Source: Prescottella sp. R16 (GTDB lineage: Bacteria; Actinomycetota; Actinomycetes; Mycobacteriales; Mycobacteriaceae). Taken from it: 64,000 bases of DNA. The stretch spans positions 744,001 through 808,000 of the forward strand of contig NZ_CP130943.1 of the NCBI RefSeq assembly GCF_030656875.1, written 5' to 3'. Position numbers and translations under genes: made by a program. The notes under the pieces were generated by a model, which saw nothing but the letters and a program-made list of their open reading frames with translations, had not been told where the DNA came from and did not search any database. This document shows positions 21,128 to 29,963 of this stretch, one piece after another. Position 1 is the stretch's first letter; every line of letters begins with the position of its first letter.

Positions 21128-22042
21128 ATGAGTGCAGACAGCAGCCGCGAGATCGGCTTGGAGGGCAAGGTCGCCATCGTGACCGGGTCCGGATCCGGTC
21201 TCGGCCGGGCGGAGGCGATCGGTCTCGCGCAGTCCGGCGCGTCCGTCGTCGTCAACGATCTCGCCGCAGGCGACGCCGTCGAGTCGACGCTCGACGAGAT
21301 CCGCACTCTCGGCGGCAAGGTCGAGTTCGTCGCCGGAGACGTCGGGGAGCGCGCCACGGCGGACGCACTGATGGCGGCGGCACAGGGCCTCGGTGGCGTC
21401 GACATCGTCGTCAACAACGCCGGTATCTGCCGCGACCGCATGCTGTTCGGGATGTCCGACGACGAGTGGGACCTCGTCCTGAAGGTGCACCTGCGAGGCC
21501 ACTTCCTACTCTCCCGCAATGCGGCCGCGTACTGGCGTGACAAGTCCAAGGCCGACGGTGCGCCCGTCTACGGCCGGCTGATCAACACGTCGTCGGAGGC
21601 CGGTCTCCTCGGCCCGGCCGGGCAGCCGAACTACGGTGCCGCCAAGGCCGGCATCACCGCGCTGACCCTCTCGGCGGCCCGGGGCCTGTCCCGCTACGGC
21701 GTCCGCGCCAACGCCATCTGCCCGCGAGCACGGACCACGATGACCGAGGGTGTGTTCGCCGACGCGCCCGAGGGCGAGGTCGATCCGCTGTCGCCCGAGC
21801 ACGTGTCCGCGCTGGTGTCGTACCTGGCGTCGCCGGCGGCCGACAAGGTCAACGGGCAGGTGTTCGTCGTCTACGGCCCGATGGTGGCGCTGATGGCGGC
21901 CCCGGTCGTCGAACAGCGATTCGACGCGTCCGCGGCGCAGTGGACACCCGCAATGCTCGCGGACGAGGTCGGCTCCTACTTCGACGACCGCGACCCGGAG
22001 CGCATGTTCTCGGCATCGCAGGCGTTGCGGAGTCTCGGCTAG
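21128..22042 (+). CDS. hsd4A: Bifunctional 17-beta-HSD / 3-hydroxyacyl-CoA dehydrogenase Hsd4A
   Basis: 304-residue SDR related to the dehydrogenase part of peroxisomal MFE-2. The cofactor loop is VTGSGSGLGRAEAIGLAQSGASVVVNDL, with Asp specifying NAD, followed by NNAGICRDRM, INTSSEAGLLGP and the active-site NYGAAKAGI. Rv3502c/Hsd4A proteins oxidise 3-hydroxyacyl-CoA side chains (and 17-hydroxy steroids in vitro). The position after fdxD matches the M. tuberculosis order. The KstR palindrome upstream suggests its own promoter. Confidence 0.88.
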   Translation: MSADSSREIGLEGKVAIVTGSGSGLGRAEAIGLAQSGASVVVNDLAAGDAVESTLDEIRTLGGKVEFVAGDVGERATADALMAAAQGLGGVDIVVNNAGICRDRMLFGMSDDEWDLVLKVHLRGHFLLSRNAAAYWRDKSKADGAPVYGRLINTSSEAGLLGPAGQPNYGAAKAGITALTLSAARGLSRYGVRANAICPRARTTMTEGVFADAPEGEVDPLSPEHVSALVSYLASPAADKVNGQVFVVYGPMVALMAAPVVEQRFDASAAQWTPAMLADEVGSYFDDRDPERMFSASQALRSLG

Positions 22043-22390
22043 GGCGTATCCGATGTCCCGCAGTCGCGCGGGTAACGGGCGATTGCGGGAATATCGATAC
22101 ATTCGGTGACGAACCCGGCAAGGATGACGGGTGCGCAGGGTGGTGGTTGGATGCGGGGGATCGCGCACCCGGTCCGGGGGCTGGGGCTGCCGGGGCGCTG
22201 TGGGGGTCGGGGGACGGGTGCTGATGCACCGAGGATGCATCTGGAACGTGTTTCAGTTTTTGAGTGCTCGATGCACATCGTATTCTCGGCGGCTCCCCAT
22301 GCGCGGTTGCGGATCACCGCCTTCGAGCAGGGTGGACGGTGATCTGGACGACTGTCCGGAAAAGGATGGACGCCGGTGGGGCATCGACCT
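22043..22390. other. Non-coding gap before the mce4 promoter
   Basis: The 492-base space between hsd4A and yrbE4A has no convincing gene on either strand. Short open frames here lack ribosome sites and recognisable domains. Its downstream end holds the mce4 promoter and operator, listed separately; I see no further clear structure in the upstream part. Confidence 0.6.
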
Positions 22391-22419
22391 TTGACAGGTG
22401 AACACGTTCTAGTTAATAT
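22391..22419 (+). promoter_or_regulatory. mce4 promoter with KstR operator in the spacer
   Basis: TTGACA at 22391-22396 and TAATAT at 22414-22419, 17 bases apart, form a near-consensus housekeeping promoter. GTGAACACGTTCTA at 22398-22411, one base off the KstR consensus, lies wholly within the spacer. A bound repressor would block polymerase directly. The predicted leader before yrbE4A is about 110 bases. Confidence 0.82.
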
Positions 22420-22534
22420 GACCTGGGTCACAGAGCGTTTGCCCTGTTCGGACGCTCTGGGGGGATGCGCCGTGTCGCGACGAACTTCGTATCCCGAACG
22501 TATGAACAACGACGAGGATTGGTGAGGAGGCAAC

Positions 22535-23299
22535 ATGGTCGACCTCCTCGAGGTGCCGTTGCGGGCCGCCGGTGGTTTCTTCGCGATGTCGGCGGACACG
22601 CTCAAGGCCGTCTTCTCACGCCCGTTCCAGCGGCGGGAGTTCGTCGATCAAGCGTGGTTCGTCGCCCGCGTGTCGATGGTGCCGACGATTCTGGTCGCGA
22701 TCCCGTTCACCGTGCTGGTGAGTTTCACGATCAACATCCTGTTGCGTGAGATCGGCGCCGCCGACCTCAGTGGCGCGGGCGCCGCGCTCGGTGCGGTGAC
22801 GCAGGTCGGTCCGATCGTCACGGTGCTCATCGTCGCCGGCGCCGGTGCCACCGCGATCTGTGCGGACCTCGCCGCCCGCACCATCCGGGAAGAGATCGAC
22901 GCGATGCGGGTGCTCGGCATCAACCCGATGCACCGGCTGGTCGTGCCGCGAGTGCTGGCGTCCACGGTGGTCGCGCTGCTGCTCAACGGGCTGGTCTGCA
23001 CCATCGGCATCCTCGGTGGCTTCCTGTTCTCGGTGTACGTGCAGGACGTCAACCCGGGATCGTTCGTCAACGGCATCACGCTGCTCACCGGATTCGGCGA
23101 GCTGATGATCTCGATGCTCAAGGCGGGACTGTTCGGCATGATCGCCGGCCTGATGGCCGCCTACCTCGGACTCAACGTCAAGGGCGGCGCCAAGAGCGTC
23201 GGTGACGCCGTCAACCAGACCGTCGTCTTCTCGTTCATGGCGCTCTTCGTGGTCAACGTGCTCGTCACCGCCATCGGCATCAAGCTGACGTCCGGGTGA
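22535..23299 (+). CDS. yrbE4A: Mce4 permease subunit YrbE4A
   Basis: 254-residue MlaE/YrbE-type integral membrane protein with five to six hydrophobic segments. It carries the conserved cytoplasmic loop EIDAMRVLGINPMHRLVVPRVLAS, which contacts the shared ATPase (MceG, not in this window). With YrbE4B it forms the membrane channel of the Mce4 cholesterol importer. It is the first gene of the mce4 operon, 20 bases before yrbE4B. Confidence 0.94.
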   Translation: MVDLLEVPLRAAGGFFAMSADTLKAVFSRPFQRREFVDQAWFVARVSMVPTILVAIPFTVLVSFTINILLREIGAADLSGAGAALGAVTQVGPIVTVLIVAGAGATAICADLAARTIREEIDAMRVLGINPMHRLVVPRVLASTVVALLLNGLVCTIGILGGFLFSVYVQDVNPGSFVNGITLLTGFGELMISMLKAGLFGMIAGLMAAYLGLNVKGGAKSVGDAVNQTVVFSFMALFVVNVLVTAIGIKLTSG

Positions 23300-23319
23300 G
23301 TGGCAGGGGGATGGAATAG

Positions 23320-24171
23320 ATGGCTCTGGTCGCATCCGGGCGGTTCGTGCGCACTCGGCGCCGGATCGCTCGCACCTCGCGGTCGGTGGACCGAATCGGT
23401 GAGCAGGCGTTGTTCTTCTGGCGCGCTCTCGTGTGGGCGCCCAAGGCGCTCGTCCACTACCGGAAGGAAACCGTCCGGCTGGTCGCCGAGATCAGCATGG
23501 GCACCGGCGCGCTCGCCGTCATCGGCGGCACTGTCGTCATCGTCGGCTTCCTGACTCTCTTCACCGGTGGCACGATCGCCGTGCAGGGCTTCAGCTCGCT
23601 CGGCAACATCGGCGTCGAGGCCCTCACCGGCTTCTTCGCGGCATTCATCAACGTGCGCATCGCGGCGCCCGTGATCGCCGGAATCGGCCTGGCCGCCACC
23701 ATCGGCGCCGGCTCGACCGCGCAGCTGGGCGCGATGCGGGTCTCCGAGGAGGTCGACGCGCTCGAATGCATGGCGATCCCGTCGATCCCGTACCTCGTGT
23801 CGACCCGTGTCATGGCCGGAATGATCGCGATCGTTCCGCTGTACTCGCTGGCCGTCATCGCGTCGTTCATCGCGAGCCGTTTCGCGACCGTCGTGATCAA
23901 CGGGCAGTCGGGGGGCGTCTACGACCACTACTTCTCGACATTCCTGAACCCGACGGACATTCTGTGGTCGTTCGTGCAGGCGATCGTGATGGGCGTCGCC
24001 GTCATGCTCATCCACACCTACTACGGCTTCACCGCGAGCGGCGGTCCGGTGGGTGTCGGCGTGGCCGTCGGCAACGCGGTCCGCTCGTCGCTCATCGCCG
24101 TCGTCACGGTAACCCTGTTGATCTCGCTGGCCATCTACGGACAGTCCGGCAACTTCAATCTTTCCGGATAG
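23320..24171 (+). CDS. yrbE4B: Mce4 permease subunit YrbE4B
   Basis: 283-residue MlaE-type permease, partner of YrbE4A. The ATPase-coupling loop is RVSEEVDALECMAIPSIPYLVSTRVMAG, and hydrophobic segments fill the rest. The N-terminus is longer and positively charged. It follows yrbE4A in frame with its own ribosome site and is followed 12 bases later by mce4A. It has no catalytic residues of its own; transport needs the separately encoded MceG ATPase. Confidence 0.94.
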   Translation: MALVASGRFVRTRRRIARTSRSVDRIGEQALFFWRALVWAPKALVHYRKETVRLVAEISMGTGALAVIGGTVVIVGFLTLFTGGTIAVQGFSSLGNIGVEALTGFFAAFINVRIAAPVIAGIGLAATIGAGSTAQLGAMRVSEEVDALECMAIPSIPYLVSTRVMAGMIAIVPLYSLAVIASFIASRFATVVINGQSGGVYDHYFSTFLNPTDILWSFVQAIVMGVAVMLIHTYYGFTASGGPVGVGVAVGNAVRSSLIAVVTVTLLISLAIYGQSGNFNLSG

Positions 24172-24183
24172 GGCGGAGGAACG

Positions 24184-25365
24184 ATGCCCGAAGCTAGGTG
24201 GAAGACGAAACTCGCCGCGACCGTCATGGTGTTCGGTCTGGTGGCGATCGTCGTGGTGGCGTTGACGATGTTCGTCGGCGGCTTCACGAAGAGTGAACCG
24301 GTCACGGTGACGGCCTCCCGCGCCGGCCTGGTGATGGACCCGGACGCCAAGGTCAAGCTCCGCGGCGTCGAGGTCGGCCGCGTCGCCTCGATCGACGAGG
24401 CCGACGGCCAGGCCCGCATCACCCTCGCGATGGACCCGTCGCAGATGCATCTGATCCCCGCCGACTCGACGGTCGAGATCAAGTCGACCACCGTGTTCGG
24501 CGCCAAGTACGTCAACTTCGTGGCCCCCGCGGACCCGTCGGGCAAGACGTTGCAGCCCGGGTCGGTCATCGGCGCGGACAGCGTCACCGTCGAATTCAAC
24601 ACGCTGTTCCAGAACCTGTCGGAGCTCCTGCAGCAGATCGAGCCGGAGAAGCTCAACGCGACGCTCGGTGCGATCTCGTCGGCACTCAACGGCCGCGGCG
24701 ACGAACTCGGTCAGCTGCTCGCCGAAACGGACAGCTACCTGAAGAAGATGAATCCGACGCTGCCGCAACTGCAGCGCGACCTCGCCGCGGCGGACACCGT
24801 CACCAACACCTACGCGGACGTCACCCCCGACCTGATGACCCTGCTCGGCAACCTGACCGCGACCAGCGGCAGCATCGTCGACGAGCGGGAGAACCTGCGG
24901 ATGACGCTGGAGAATGCTGTGGCACTGGCGAACACGGGCAACACCCTGCTCACCGACAACGAGGCGGACCTGACGCGCTCGCTGGCACTGCTCGAACCGA
25001 CGACGGCGCTGCTGTCCGGCTACTCGCCGTCCATCTCGTGCCTGATCGTCGGCCTCAACAAGGCGCGGCCCATGGCGGAGGAGATCGAGGGCGGCGGCCA
25101 GGCCGGCTTCGCGATGAGCACCAACTTCCTGCCCGGCTTCGAGCCGTACACGGCCCCGAAGGATCTGCCGAAGGTCAACGCGACCGGTGGCCCGAACTGC
25201 TGGGGTCTCCCGGACTTCGATCCGCGCCGCGACGGCAACGCCAAGTTCGTCGTCTCCGACACCGGCACCGTCCCGTTCGTGCCGTCGACGACGGCGTCGC
25301 TCAACGTGCCGAAGCTGTTCCAGTGGCTGTACGGCGGCGTCGCACCGTCGGAGGGGCAGAACTGA
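24184..25365 (+). CDS. mce4A: Mce4A sterol-transport protein
   Basis: 393 residues: one N-terminal membrane helix (about residues 14-34), then the MCE/MlaD domain starting PVTVTASRAGLVMDPDAKVKLRGVEVG, then a long helical region with a Leu/Gln heptad pattern, and a C-terminal Cys-containing tail. Mce proteins assemble as hetero-hexamers forming a lipid tunnel across the cell wall. Mce4 imports cholesterol. The stop overlaps the mce4B start (TGATG). Confidence 0.93.
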   Translation: MPEARWKTKLAATVMVFGLVAIVVVALTMFVGGFTKSEPVTVTASRAGLVMDPDAKVKLRGVEVGRVASIDEADGQARITLAMDPSQMHLIPADSTVEIKSTTVFGAKYVNFVAPADPSGKTLQPGSVIGADSVTVEFNTLFQNLSELLQQIEPEKLNATLGAISSALNGRGDELGQLLAETDSYLKKMNPTLPQLQRDLAAADTVTNTYADVTPDLMTLLGNLTATSGSIVDERENLRMTLENAVALANTGNTLLTDNEADLTRSLALLEPTTALLSGYSPSISCLIVGLNKARPMAEEIEGGGQAGFAMSTNFLPGFEPYTAPKDLPKVNATGGPNCWGLPDFDPRRDGNAKFVVSDTGTVPFVPSTTASLNVPKLFQWLYGGVAPSEGQN

Positions 25366-26390
25366 TGCGCGCGACCACAATCAAGTTCACGGTCTTCGCC
25401 ACCGTCATGGTGCTGATCTTCGCGGGCCTCGCGGTCGTGTTCAGCCAGGCCCGGTTCAGCAGCACCGAGGACTACCACGCGGAGTTCACCGACGCGTCCG
25501 GACTGAAGTCCGGCGACAAGGTGCGCATCGCCGGTGTCCCGGTCGGCTCGGTCACCGGCGTCGAGGTCGGATCCGCGAACCTCGCCCACGTCAGCTTCGA
25601 CGTGGACACGAAGTACCCACTGCTGCACAGCACCCGGGCCACCGTGCGGTACGAGAACCTCGTCGGCGACCGGTACCTGGAACTGCTCGAGGGCACCGGT
25701 GCCCCGGAGACCCTGGCGGCGGGATCGACCATTCCGCAGACGCAGACGTCCCCCGCGCTCGACCTCGACCTGCTGCTCGGCGGCTTCAAGCCGCTGTTGC
25801 GCGGGCTGAGCGCCGATCAGGTCAACGACCTCAGTGGTGCACTGCTGCAGGTGATGCAGGGGCAGGGCGGCACGCTCGTATCGCTGCTCGGCGGTACCAG
25901 CTCCTTCACCAATGCGCTGGCCGACCGGGACCAGCTGATCGGGGACGTCATCACCAACCTGAACACCACGCTGAAGACGATCAACGACAAGGGCGACCAG
26001 TTCTCGTCGACCATCGACCAGCTCCAGCAGTTGGTGACCGGCCTGGCACAGGACCGTGATCCGATCGGCGCGGCGATCCCGAAGATCGCCACCGCGACCG
26101 ACGATCTGGCGGGGCTGCTGCAAGGGGCCCGCCCGGACCTGCAGGCGACCATCGCCAACGCGAACCAGCTGGCCGGCAACCTGCAGGACGGTCAGGACGA
26201 CGTCAACTGGGTGCTCGAACGTCTGCCCGAGGCGTACCGGAAGCTCATCCGCACCGGCGCGTACGGCGCGTTCTTCCAGTTCTACACATGTGAGGTCGCG
26301 TTCAAGTTCTCCGGACCGGACGGTCAGGAACTGCGCGTCGACCTGCCCACGACACCGCTGCAGACGACGGGGAGGTGCGCGATCAAATGA
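25365..26390 (+). CDS. mce4B: Mce4B sterol-transport protein
   Basis: 341 residues with an N-terminal membrane helix (FTVFATVMVLIFAGLAVVF), the MCE domain (AEFTDASGLKSGDKVRIAGVPVG) and a long helical part. The ATG at 25365 overlaps the mce4A stop; longer upstream frames are shadows of mce4A. It ends in an ATGA overlap with mce4C. It is one of the six MCE subunits of the importer. Confidence 0.93.
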   Translation: MRATTIKFTVFATVMVLIFAGLAVVFSQARFSSTEDYHAEFTDASGLKSGDKVRIAGVPVGSVTGVEVGSANLAHVSFDVDTKYPLLHSTRATVRYENLVGDRYLELLEGTGAPETLAAGSTIPQTQTSPALDLDLLLGGFKPLLRGLSADQVNDLSGALLQVMQGQGGTLVSLLGGTSSFTNALADRDQLIGDVITNLNTTLKTINDKGDQFSSTIDQLQQLVTGLAQDRDPIGAAIPKIATATDDLAGLLQGARPDLQATIANANQLAGNLQDGQDDVNWVLERLPEAYRKLIRTGAYGAFFQFYTCEVAFKFSGPDGQELRVDLPTTPLQTTGRCAIK

Positions 26391-27439
26391 GCAAGCGTGA
26401 ACGAAATCCTGTGCGGATCGGCATCATCGGTGTCGCCGTCTCGGCCTGCCTGGTCCTCGCGGGCCTGCAGTACGACCGGCTGCCGTTCCTCTTCGGCGGC
26501 GTCCGCTACGACGCGCTGTTCGAGGACGCCGGCGGTTTGATGCCCGGCGACTTCGTCACCGTCGCCGGTGTCAACGTGGGCAAGGTCGAGAGCATCGACC
26601 TCGACGGCACCGACGTGCGTGTGCAGTTCTCGGTGAACGAGGGCATCCGGCTCGGCAACGACACCGGCGCCGACATCAAGACCAACACGATCCTCGGCCG
26701 CAAGTCGCTACAGGTCACCCCGGAGGGGTCCGACGTGCTCGCGGTCGGTGGCACGATCCCGTTGGAGCGCACCAACTCTCCGTACTCGCTCAACGACGCA
26801 CTCGGTGACCTGTCGTCGACGGTCTCGGATCTCGACACCGGTCAGCTCAGTGATTCGCTCGACGCGGTGTCCGAGTCGCTGACCGACACCCCACCGGAAC
26901 TGCGGGCCGCCCTCGACGGCGTGAGCAGGCTGTCCGAGAGCATCAACTCGCGTGACGAGTCGCTGAAGGACCTGCTGGCCCGCGCCGAGGACGTGACCGG
27001 GATCCTCGCCGACCGCAGCGACCAGATCAACGCGCTCATGGTCGACGGCAATCAGCTGCTCGGCGAACTGGACCGGCGCCGCAACGCGATCAGCGAACTG
27101 ATCACGAACATCTCCGCGGTGTCGCGGCAGCTCACCGGCCTGGTGCAGGACAACGAGCAGCAGATGAAGCCGACCCTCGACAAGTTGAACGCGGTCGTGG
27201 CGAACCTGCAGGACAACAAAGACAACATCAGCCGGGCGCTCGACGGGCTCGGCCCGTACGCGCGGTCGTTGGGTGAGGCCGTCAGCAGCGGCCCGTTCTT
27301 CATGGCGTACGTCGCGAACTTCAGCGTCGGTGCCATGACCCAGACCCTGGTCGACCAGCTGGTGTGGCCGGAACACGTGCCGGAGGACCTGAAGCAGTTC
27401 CCGCCGCTGACCACCGAGCTCAAGGATCCGAACCGATGA
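26387..27439 (+). CDS. mce4C: Mce4C sterol-transport protein
   Basis: 350 residues. Short basic N-terminus MSKRERNPVRIG, membrane helix, MCE domain (ALFEDAGGLMPGDFVTVAGVNVG), then heptad-rich helices to residue ~330. ATGA overlaps at both ends indicate coupled translation within the operon. It is the third MCE subunit. Confidence 0.93.
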   Translation: MSKRERNPVRIGIIGVAVSACLVLAGLQYDRLPFLFGGVRYDALFEDAGGLMPGDFVTVAGVNVGKVESIDLDGTDVRVQFSVNEGIRLGNDTGADIKTNTILGRKSLQVTPEGSDVLAVGGTIPLERTNSPYSLNDALGDLSSTVSDLDTGQLSDSLDAVSESLTDTPPELRAALDGVSRLSESINSRDESLKDLLARAEDVTGILADRSDQINALMVDGNQLLGELDRRRNAISELITNISAVSRQLTGLVQDNEQQMKPTLDKLNAVVANLQDNKDNISRALDGLGPYARSLGEAVSSGPFFMAYVANFSVGAMTQTLVDQLVWPEHVPEDLKQFPPLTTELKDPNR

Positions 27440-28731
27440 GCGACGCGCAGAAGCAGTCCCGAATCCCGAAGAAGTGGCTCACGATCGGCGGTGTGGTCGT
27501 CGTGGTCCTCGCCGTACTCGCCGCCGGTGTGATCTACCTGTTCCCCGGTCTCGGCAAGACGACCGTCACGGCCCAGTTCCCGTCGACGACGGGCCTGTAC
27601 GTCGGCGACGACGTCCGGGTGCTGGGTGTGAAGGTCGGTTCGATCGAGAGCATCGAGCCGAACGGCACCGACACGACCGTCGTCATGAACGTCGATCGCT
27701 CCGTGGACATTCCGGCCGATGCGAAGGCCGTGATCGTCGCCCCGAACCTGGTGTCGGCGCGGTTCGTGCAGCTGACCCCCGTGTACGCGGGCGGCGACAC
27801 GATGGCCGACGGTGCCGAGATTCCCCTCGAGCGCACCGCGGTCCCGGTCGAGTGGGACGAGATCAAGACCGAGCTGACGAAACTGTCCGAGGCACTCGGC
27901 CCGCAGGTCGACGACGAGCAGGGTTCGCTCGGCACGTTCATCGACACCGTCGGCGACAACCTCGACGGCAACGGCGACTCCCTGCGCCGGACGCTGCGTG
28001 AACTGTCCGACACGATGAAGACGATGTCCGACGGGCGGACCGACCTGTTCGGCACCATCCGGAACCTGCAGACGTTCGTCACGACACTGTCGGCGAGCAA
28101 CGAGCAGATCGTGCAGTTCGGTGGCCGGCTGCAATCGGTGTCGTCGCTGCTGGCGGACACCAGCGACGAACTCGGCACCGCGCTACAGGATCTCGATGTC
28201 GCGATCGGCGACGTGAACCGGTTCGTCACCGAGAACCGCTCGTCGCTCGACGAGCAGGTCGGACGCCTCGCCGATGCCACCGCCGTGCTGGTCGAGAAGC
28301 GGCCCGAGCTCGAACTGGTGCTGCACGTGGCCCCGACGGCCCTCGCCAACTTCAACAACATCTACAGCCCGCGGCAGGGTTCGCTCAACGGTGTGCTCGC
28401 CGCGAGCAACGCGAGGAACCCGATGACCATGGTGTGCGGCCTGATCGCGGGCCTCGAGAACAACGACTCGGATCGTTCGGCCGACCTGTGTGCGCAGTAC
28501 CTGGCGCCGGTCCTCAACTCGATCACCACCAACTACCCGGGCATCATGTCGAACCCGGCGATCTCGCAGGCCGCCCGGCCCGACCAGATCGCCTACAGCC
28601 CGCCGAGCCTCGCCTCGCAGGTGCCCGCCCGCTCCGCTCCGACGACCGTGTCGGGACCGCTCGCCGCCATGCCGACGATCGCGGTGCCCAAGGATCTCGG
28701 CGCCCTGCTCAACCCGGGAGGTGGACGATGA
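27436..28731 (+). CDS. mce4D: Mce4D sterol-transport protein
   Basis: 431 residues. Membrane helix around residues 15-33, MCE domain (AQFPSTTGLYVGDDVRVLGVKVG), long helical section, and a C-terminal extension rich in Pro/Ser/Ala (VPARSAPTTVSGPLAAMP) that is probably disordered. The two cysteines in MVCGLI and ADLCAQY could form a disulfide outside the membrane. ATGA overlaps join it to mce4C and mce4E. Confidence 0.93.
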   Translation: MSDAQKQSRIPKKWLTIGGVVVVVLAVLAAGVIYLFPGLGKTTVTAQFPSTTGLYVGDDVRVLGVKVGSIESIEPNGTDTTVVMNVDRSVDIPADAKAVIVAPNLVSARFVQLTPVYAGGDTMADGAEIPLERTAVPVEWDEIKTELTKLSEALGPQVDDEQGSLGTFIDTVGDNLDGNGDSLRRTLRELSDTMKTMSDGRTDLFGTIRNLQTFVTTLSASNEQIVQFGGRLQSVSSLLADTSDELGTALQDLDVAIGDVNRFVTENRSSLDEQVGRLADATAVLVEKRPELELVLHVAPTALANFNNIYSPRQGSLNGVLAASNARNPMTMVCGLIAGLENNDSDRSADLCAQYLAPVLNSITTNYPGIMSNPAISQAARPDQIAYSPPSLASQVPARSAPTTVSGPLAAMPTIAVPKDLGALLNPGGGR

Positions 28732-29963
28732 CCGAACGTCGCAGGCGCACCCGTGTGGTGGCGGCGTCCGCCGTCGCACTGTCGCTGACCCTGACCGTCA
28801 CCGGCTGCGAATGGAACGGGCTGAACTCGGTTCCGCTGCCCGGCACCCAGGGCGGGGGAGACGGCTCGTACTCGGTGCAGATCCAGATGCCGAACGTGAC
28901 GACCATGTCTCAGAACTCGCCGGTGAAGGTGAACGACGTGACGGTCGGCGCGGTCACCGGAATCGAGGTACAGGACTGGCATGCGCTGGTGACGGTGTCG
29001 CTGAACGGGGACGTGACCCTGCCGGCCAACGCCACCGCGAAGATCGGTCAGACGAGCCTGCTCGGCTCCCAACATCTCGAGCTGGCCGCCCCGACCGGTA
29101 TCGCCCCCCAGGGCACGCTGCAGGACGGCGACGTGATCCCGCTCGATCGGGCGGGGTCGTTCCCGACCACCGAGCAGACGCTGTCGTCGTTGTCGGTGGT
29201 GCTCAACGGTGGTGGTCTCGCTCAGATCAACGACATCACCCGCGAACTCAACGCGGCCTTCGACGGCCGCGAGGATTCGATCCGGAATCTGCTGCCGCAG
29301 CTCGACGAACTCGTCGGCAGCCTGGACGCGCAGCGCGGAGAGATCATCTCCGCGATGGAGGGGATCGACCGGCTCGCCGGCACCGTCAACCAGCAGACCG
29401 ACACGCTCACCCACGCGCTCGACGCGATCCCGCCGGCGCTCGAGGTGCTCGTGGGGCAGCGGCAGAACCTCACGAACGCGCTCGTCACGCTCGGCAACTT
29501 CAGTGACACCGCGACCCGGGTGATCGAGGAGAGCGGAGACGACCTGAAGGGGAATCTCGCGAACCTGGCACCGCTGCTCGAACAGCTCGCCGGCACCGGT
29601 CACAACCTGACCGAGGTGCTGTCGCTGATGCTGACGTTCCCGTTCACGATGAAGAACCTGGATCAGGTCTTCCAGGGCGACTACGCCAACCTGAACATGA
29701 TGATCGATCTGACGAACGAACGTTTGAACGACAACTTCATGTCCGACACCGGACTCGGGGCGACACTCGGCGGCGTCGAGGGTGCGCTGGGGCGTATCGC
29801 GGGCACCGCCGGACAGGCCAACGATCCGTTGCAGATCCCGAACCCGAAGAAGCCCGACCTGATCCAGGCGGAACCGAAGCCCGCACCGAAACCCGCACAG
29901 AACAATGGGATTCCGCCACTGCAGATTCCCGGCCTTCCGCCGCTAGGAGTGCCGTCACCATGA
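28728..29963 (+). CDS. mce4E: Mce4E lipoprotein
   Basis: 411-residue lipoprotein subunit of Mce4 (LprN type). The signal peptide ends in the lipobox TVTG-C (Cys at about residue 27), then the MCE domain (QMPNVTTMSQNSPVKVNDVTVG), helices and a Pro/Lys-rich tail (PKPAPKPAQNNG). Lipid anchoring distinguishes the E subunit from the other Mce proteins. ATGA overlaps with both neighbours. Confidence 0.94.
   Translation: MTERRRRTRVVAASAVALSLTLTVTGCEWNGLNSVPLPGTQGGGDGSYSVQIQMPNVTTMSQNSPVKVNDVTVGAVTGIEVQDWHALVTVSLNGDVTLPANATAKIGQTSLLGSQHLELAAPTGIAPQGTLQDGDVIPLDRAGSFPTTEQTLSSLSVVLNGGGLAQINDITRELNAAFDGREDSIRNLLPQLDELVGSLDAQRGEIISAMEGIDRLAGTVNQQTDTLTHALDAIPPALEVLVGQRQNLTNALVTLGNFSDTATRVIEESGDDLKGNLANLAPLLEQLAGTGHNLTEVLSLMLTFPFTMKNLDQVFQGDYANLNMMIDLTNERLNDNFMSDTGLGATLGGVEGALGRIAGTAGQANDPLQIPNPKKPDLIQAEPKPAPKPAQNNGIPPLQIPGLPPLGVPSP

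Noticed and set aside
23161..25380. A 739-codon open frame on the minus strand across yrbE4B and mce4A
   Set aside because: Antisense shadow caused by high GC codon bias. The plus-strand genes match known Mce families and the product has no domain.
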